Positions 59,901 to 64,000 of a stretch of 64,000 bases of DNA are shown piece by piece. The position numbers and the translations under genes are program-made. Each line of letters opens with the position of its first letter. The stretch's first letter is position 1. The stretch is from Cerioporus squamosus (lineage: Eukaryota; Basidiomycota; Agaricomycetes; Polyporales; Polyporaceae): contig JABYQS010000094.1 in NCBI GenBank assembly GCA_022592435.1, positions 1-64,000 of the forward strand, given 5' to 3'. The notes beneath the pieces were generated by a model. That model did not search any database. It had not been told where the DNA came from and saw only the letters and a list, made by a program, of their open reading frames with translations.

Positions 59901-60065
59901 TTCCTATGGAGGCCTGACGCTCTGTAGCCTGTACCTGATGGTCCCTTGTAATGTCGTTCAACTCTAGGCTGCAAATAGTCGTGACGAGAATCCCCGTACC
60001 TTCGGCCTATCGCTGCTCCGCTGGTTCGTGAACAAACCAGCTTCCCGGCTCACGGCTCCGCGACA
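56910..60065. other. 3.2-kb gene-poor stretch
   Basis: Only short open frames without motifs. A tRNA-like A-box word (TGGTGCATTGGTTAGAC on minus, near 59815) does not extend to a cloverleaf. No repeat ends or coding exons can be supported. Confidence 0.4.
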
Positions 60066-62017
60066 TCACCCGCAGCACGTCCACTGACCGTCGCGTTCGA
60101 ACCATACCTTACCCTTCGGCAGGATGATGGTCCGGAGGGTGGGGCAAGCCTTGCTCCAGGCACGAGCAATCTCGCCCTCATCCTCTATCGAGGCGGAGCC
60201 CGCTGCCATAAAGGTCAAGTAGCGGAGGTCGGAGAACTTCTTCAGCGATGGTCCAGATTCCTGTAGCGTTTTCTGCGATAGAAGGGTCAGCGTTATGTGA
60301 TATCTAGCGATTGAGAGCGAGACATCATGGTAGACGTCATGGTAGTGACGTCGCTTGAAGAGAGACAAGGTCTCAACATACTCGCGCGGTGCCGTCGGCG
60401 ACAAGATGTCGCACGTTTGCAACCCCTCGTTCAAATGGCTAGTTGAGGCCAACAGAGTGGCCCTTCACGTCTTGACAACGCTTGCGAGTGAAACGAAAAC
60501 TCGTGCACGCCCGGGCCTGCCAATCGGGCATGTCCACATCCGTAGCATACCGTCAAAAGGGGCAGGCTACTGCACTCTTTCGCGGCGACCGTTTACGACT
60601 ATCAGGATCGTAGGGAGCAAATGCCCCAGAGGAAGTTGTGAAAGTAGCATTGCGGCTTAATGCGGGACGCTCCCCGCACTCCTTGCTTTCCGACGTCCTA
60701 TCAACGCGGATCCACAGGAAACAAGCGGAGCATCCCACAGTGGGCAGCTACGAAACAACGGCAGCCCACAACAGGACTTTCCGGCAGAGCGACACCTCGG
60801 TCATTTGACTCTATATGCGCTGACCCCGCCATTACGACCAGGGTCCAGATATAATTCTGTCAATCTCCCACAATGCCCCCGCTCGCGCGTTCGTAGCTAA
60901 CGGCAGCCTTCCGGTCTGCATGACACAATGGAGTGGAGGAAGTCGCGCTCAGGAACGATGCACCACGATAACCCCATCTGAGTCTCAGTGGGGGCTCCTA
61001 GGCTCGGGTAGGAGGATATGGGGCCAGGGAATAGAGGACCAGGGAGACCAGACAGGATGACGGAAGAATGCCGAAGTATGATATGGATTGGCTACTCACA
61101 TTATCAAACAACGCCATGAGCACCACGACATGCAACGCCTCCAGCTCCGGCATCCGCCTCGCCACCTCCGGGAGCAGCACATTGGGGGCCAGGCACGAGT
61201 CGAGCGACATGATCGTCAGTCGCTTGATAGGGCACGTCGACAGGAGCAGCGAGTCGAGCGGCTGGCACCCGTCCTCCCTGAACATCGAGAGCGACACCGC
61301 TTCCACGGGGCGTCCCTTGACGACCGCTGAGATGACGGACGGACCTGCGTGCACGACGCGGAACGACCTGAGGTTGGGCATGGCGGAGTCGGAAAGGGTG
61401 AACGGCTGCTTCGTCTGGAAGCCACGCAGGCATAGCTCGATGAGCTCTGGTTGTGTCTCCAGGACCGCGGCGAGCTGCGAGTCGCAGCGGAAAGACGTCC
61501 CGAGGGTCTTGAGCTGCGAACGGAGGCCGCCGAGCACCCACGCGAGGCCGTAGTGGTTGTCCTGCGGCGAGAGCTCGATGCTGAGGTGGCGGAGGTTTGA
61601 TAGATGTGTGAAGGTGTCTCGGAGGAGACGGAAGAGGTTCGAGACGACACGGTGCTGTGACCAGTCGATTGACAGCTTGCGGACAAGTACCGCGTTCGCG
61701 GGAGTGCTGCATAGCACCTTGAGGCATCCGATGCAGCGAGCCATGGACATGTCAGGGATGTTACGGTACAGCATGCGTGTGGCAATGGCCTGGAAGAGGG
61801 TATTGACGCGTATAACGGGAGGAAGTTGATTATACTCGAGTTCCTGGAATATGAAGTCGAGTATCTCGACGGGGAATGCGAGCAGACGGAGATAAGCATG
61901 GTCCTCCGTTGTAGTCGTCGACGTAGAGACTGGCGTGGCATGAGGTTCTTCGCAGACTGGGTTGAGCAGGGAGACGATTGTGGCCATTGAACACAGCGAG
62001 GGGCGTGGTGAAGACAA
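60066..62017 (-). CDS. F-box protein with degenerate leucine-rich region
   Basis: Exon 1 runs from 62017 (or the ATG at 61984) to 61100. After a variable N-terminus the F-box reads LLAFPVEILDFIFQELEYNQ-LPPVIRVNTLFQAIATRMLY. LRR-like repeats follow (VLVRKLSIDWSQHRVV, LSNLRHLSIELSPQDNHYGL, QPELIELCLRGFQTKQPFTL, MPNLRSFRVVHAG, CPIKRLTIMSLDSC, MPELEALHVVVLMALFDN). Exon 2 (60272-60066) supplies the usual family end: SGPSLKKFSDLRYLTFMAAG, IARAWSKACPTLRTIILPKG and WFERDGQWTCCG. The intron between (60273-61099) is 827 bp, more than ten times the local norm, and keeps phase 0. The protein should be an SCF substrate receptor of unknown target. Unlike the F-box gene at 757-2059, no frameshift is needed. 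Confidence 0.82.
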
Positions 62018-64000
62018 CGAGCAGCGGGTTGTGTTCGTTGAGCTCAGTGCCCTGTGGGCGGCTAACTACTGTTTGATTGTGACAACTACCCAATTAGGAA
62101 AGTCACAGTAAGAATCAGCATCGACCCGCCTCACTGGCAGTGGACGCCAGCATGGCAATTCAGATCCTACAGGATTAGCACACGCGGTTTCTGAGGGCCT
62201 GGATAATAGATGCACCTATGGATTGAGATGCCTAAGTGACCTGTGGCATGATTCTGAGGCCGAGGCTTGTAACGAAGGCTCGCAAACTTCCTCATGGAGT
62301 TATTCTCCGTTCCCCGACGGACGTAGTGACCCCGTCTGCTCTTCTGTAGTGGCCCATATATGATTTGGCCAGGAAGCCTCTCTCTCATTTCTCCGTAAAA
62401 GACTCTTAGCGCTCCGATCTCGCCCGTACTCGGCGGAGCGTCCGCTCGGAGGCTGCACAAGCCTATCTCCAACTGGTTTCCCACTCAGAGGCCTCTCATG
62501 CGCGATGCATCGCTCACCTCTCGTCACATGCAGTACGTTATCCAAAGAAAGTGCGCTGACATGCCTTGCTCCAAGTACCGCTGTCACCGATGGTACCTGG
62601 GGCCGCCCCCCGACCAAGTGATGCCTCTCTTCTTGCCTCAGTCATTTCGTCGGCTTCCTTTGAGCCCTTGTCTTCTCTCGTCTTTCTCTGACAATCTCGT
62701 CTTCCATATCTTGACAAATGACGGAACGCAGACACATCCTCCTAAACGAGCGCCTCCTGCGCTTAAAGACTGCCATGGACCGTGACAGGTTCACATCCAA
62801 GGGGCAGCCTGTGGTCAATTATTATTTGAGCCACAAATTCGCTCATTGGACAGCTATCGGGGCACCGAGTACCTGGTACGTTCTCTTGCAGGTACTCTGG
62901 CCATCGCTGTCAATGCGACACTTTACGCCTTCGAATTCGTCCTGCTCATTCCCCGGAACGTTAAAAAGGAGAGGCCCTAAAACGTGGGTTAGAGACACGA
63001 CGAAGTGAAGCCGTAGGGGGGAGCGTTTCTGAAGCGGGCACACGGTGGACTTGCGATCTATGCCCACAAGAAGCGGGGAAGAGTGCTCGACATGCTCGAC
63101 ATCGGCTCTCAAAAATGAGAAGCACTCGGGCTGGCCCGAACGTCTTGCTGCAGGAATGAAGGACATCGGCGAGCGCTTGGAACTGGAGAATCAAGAGCCC
63201 ATTCTCGTCATAGGCGACGAAGTGTCGACAAGCCAATGACGGGCTGCATGGACCGCGAGGCCATCGTGGACGAGGCTTGACACGCCGGACAGTTACCGCG
63301 GCTGGTAGAGGAACTTGCCTCCTATCGACCTGAAGTCGAAGGTCAGTCACTTGTCCAGTAGAGTCTTGAATGGAGAGCAGAGACGCACACACCGCCAGGG
63401 TATTCACCGGCACGACCGCCGCAAGCTGTCGGTGTATCAAGATGAATGCCGAAGTCCTGAATGACAGCGGACGCCAAAGGCGAAAGGGAATCTGTTGAGA
63501 AGACGGGTCATCGTTGCTGCTGCGTTGATGCCTTCTCATATGATCAACTTGGCTTGCTGACTGGTACCGATAAAGACGACAGACGCACACAACGCACCTG
63601 CGGAATGCAGCTTGCGAAATGCTCCCCCACTGCAGGGCAGGACGGTGCAGTGGTTGATGTTGAGAGCGCATCCTCAGGACAGCCAAGTAACCAATGACAG
63701 TCGAGACTCTGCATGACGTCCACTTCAAGATGGCAATGTTGGCTACAACAGGGTACAAGGGCTTCATCTCAGCTGGTCTCGTATGCTGACGTATACATGT
63801 ACTACTCACAATTAATTCCGTACCGTTGGACGACGTTGATCAGGCAGGGTTTCTTAGATCATCTCCTGGTGCTATCCTTCAAATCCAAGGCGCGTCGCGG
63901 CGTGCTGTAAGGTATGCGGTGCTTCAGCACTGGTATTTGTGGAGTAGGAGGACGATGAGACCCAACTTTCGCAGGTCGTCGACTCCTAATCCTTCCTCCC
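62018..64000. other. Right end of the window, no gene supported
   Basis: On plus, 62718-62990 contains protein-like runs in two frames (RHILLNERLLRLKTAMDRDR and FTSKGQPVVNYYLSHKFAHW, then IAVNATLYAFEFVLLIPRNV with a hydrophobic core). No proper intron joins them, so a small membrane-protein gene is only a possibility. At 63108-63236 another run (AAGMKDIGERLELENQEPIL) is unrecognised. The rest shows nothing. Confidence 0.3.

Noticed and set aside
62961..63809. 282-codon minus-strand frame at the right end
   Set aside because: No domain, low-complexity-like basic composition, and protein-like runs on the opposite strand overlap it.

Overview
This window is nuclear DNA of a filamentous basidiomycete, most likely a mushroom-forming Agaricomycete (Polyporales-like). 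The evidence is dense short introns of about 45-80 bp, GC-rich coding sequence, a gpd gene cut into very small exons, a class I hydrophobin, F-box proteins with degenerate leucine-rich regions, a fungal DUF262 protein and basidiomycete-type MFS transporters. There are no operons; genes lie on both strands, some with short shared promoters.

Layout. 0.4-2.1 kb: a tRNA-His(GTG) and a frameshifted F-box gene. 2.7-4.1 kb: glyceraldehyde-3-phosphate dehydrogenase. 4.8-11.5 kb: two tandem paralogous MFS exporters. 14.1-15.3 kb: a class I hydrophobin with an unusual Ser-Leu-Pro repeat tail. 16.7-18.9 kb: a WRAP73/WDR8-type WD40 protein. 19.9-23.5 kb: a polyamine-type MFS transporter. 25.7-28.1 kb: a TFIIIC small subunit divergent from histone H4. 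28.9-30.8 kb: a mitochondrial rRNA methyltransferase (Mrm2) divergent from the ATP synthase OSCP subunit. 31.5-40.2 kb: a giant sacsin-like double-ATPase protein ending in a BTB domain. 41.2-44.8 kb: a DUF262 (GmrSD-N) protein with an Arg/Asp-rich tail. 45.2-46.9 kb: a DnaJ protein with the DnaJ-X region. 47.5-48.4 kb: a MYND zinc-finger protein. 48.8 kb: an intron-containing tRNA-Val(CAC). 54.9-56.9 kb: a cyclopropane-fatty-acid-synthase-like methyltransferase. 60.1-62.0 kb: a second F-box gene. The rest is largely gene-free.

The strongest structural theme is transposable elements inside introns. Several introns are 10-30 times the local norm. In three of them an element with terminal inverted repeats can be outlined (9842-10444 with a TA duplication; 21125-22711 with an 8-bp duplication, hAT-like; about 26111-26880). 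Removing each element leaves an ordinary 49-60 bp intron. A fourth intron (60273-61099) is equally inflated without a recognised end. At 49.3-50.3 kb a 5'-truncated non-LTR retrotransposon with poly(A) and a perfect 16-bp duplication is nested inside a small TA-flanked element.

Functionally the window mixes housekeeping genes (gpd, H4, OSCP, Mrm2, TFIIIC, DnaJ, WRAP73) with accessory ones (hydrophobin, exporters, DUF262, sacsin-BTB, F-box). I did not see a gene cluster that looks like one pathway. The most novel-looking proteins are the tailed hydrophobin and the sacsin-BTB fusion. Exon boundaries are my own reading from GT/AG sites and conserved protein sequence and need transcript support.
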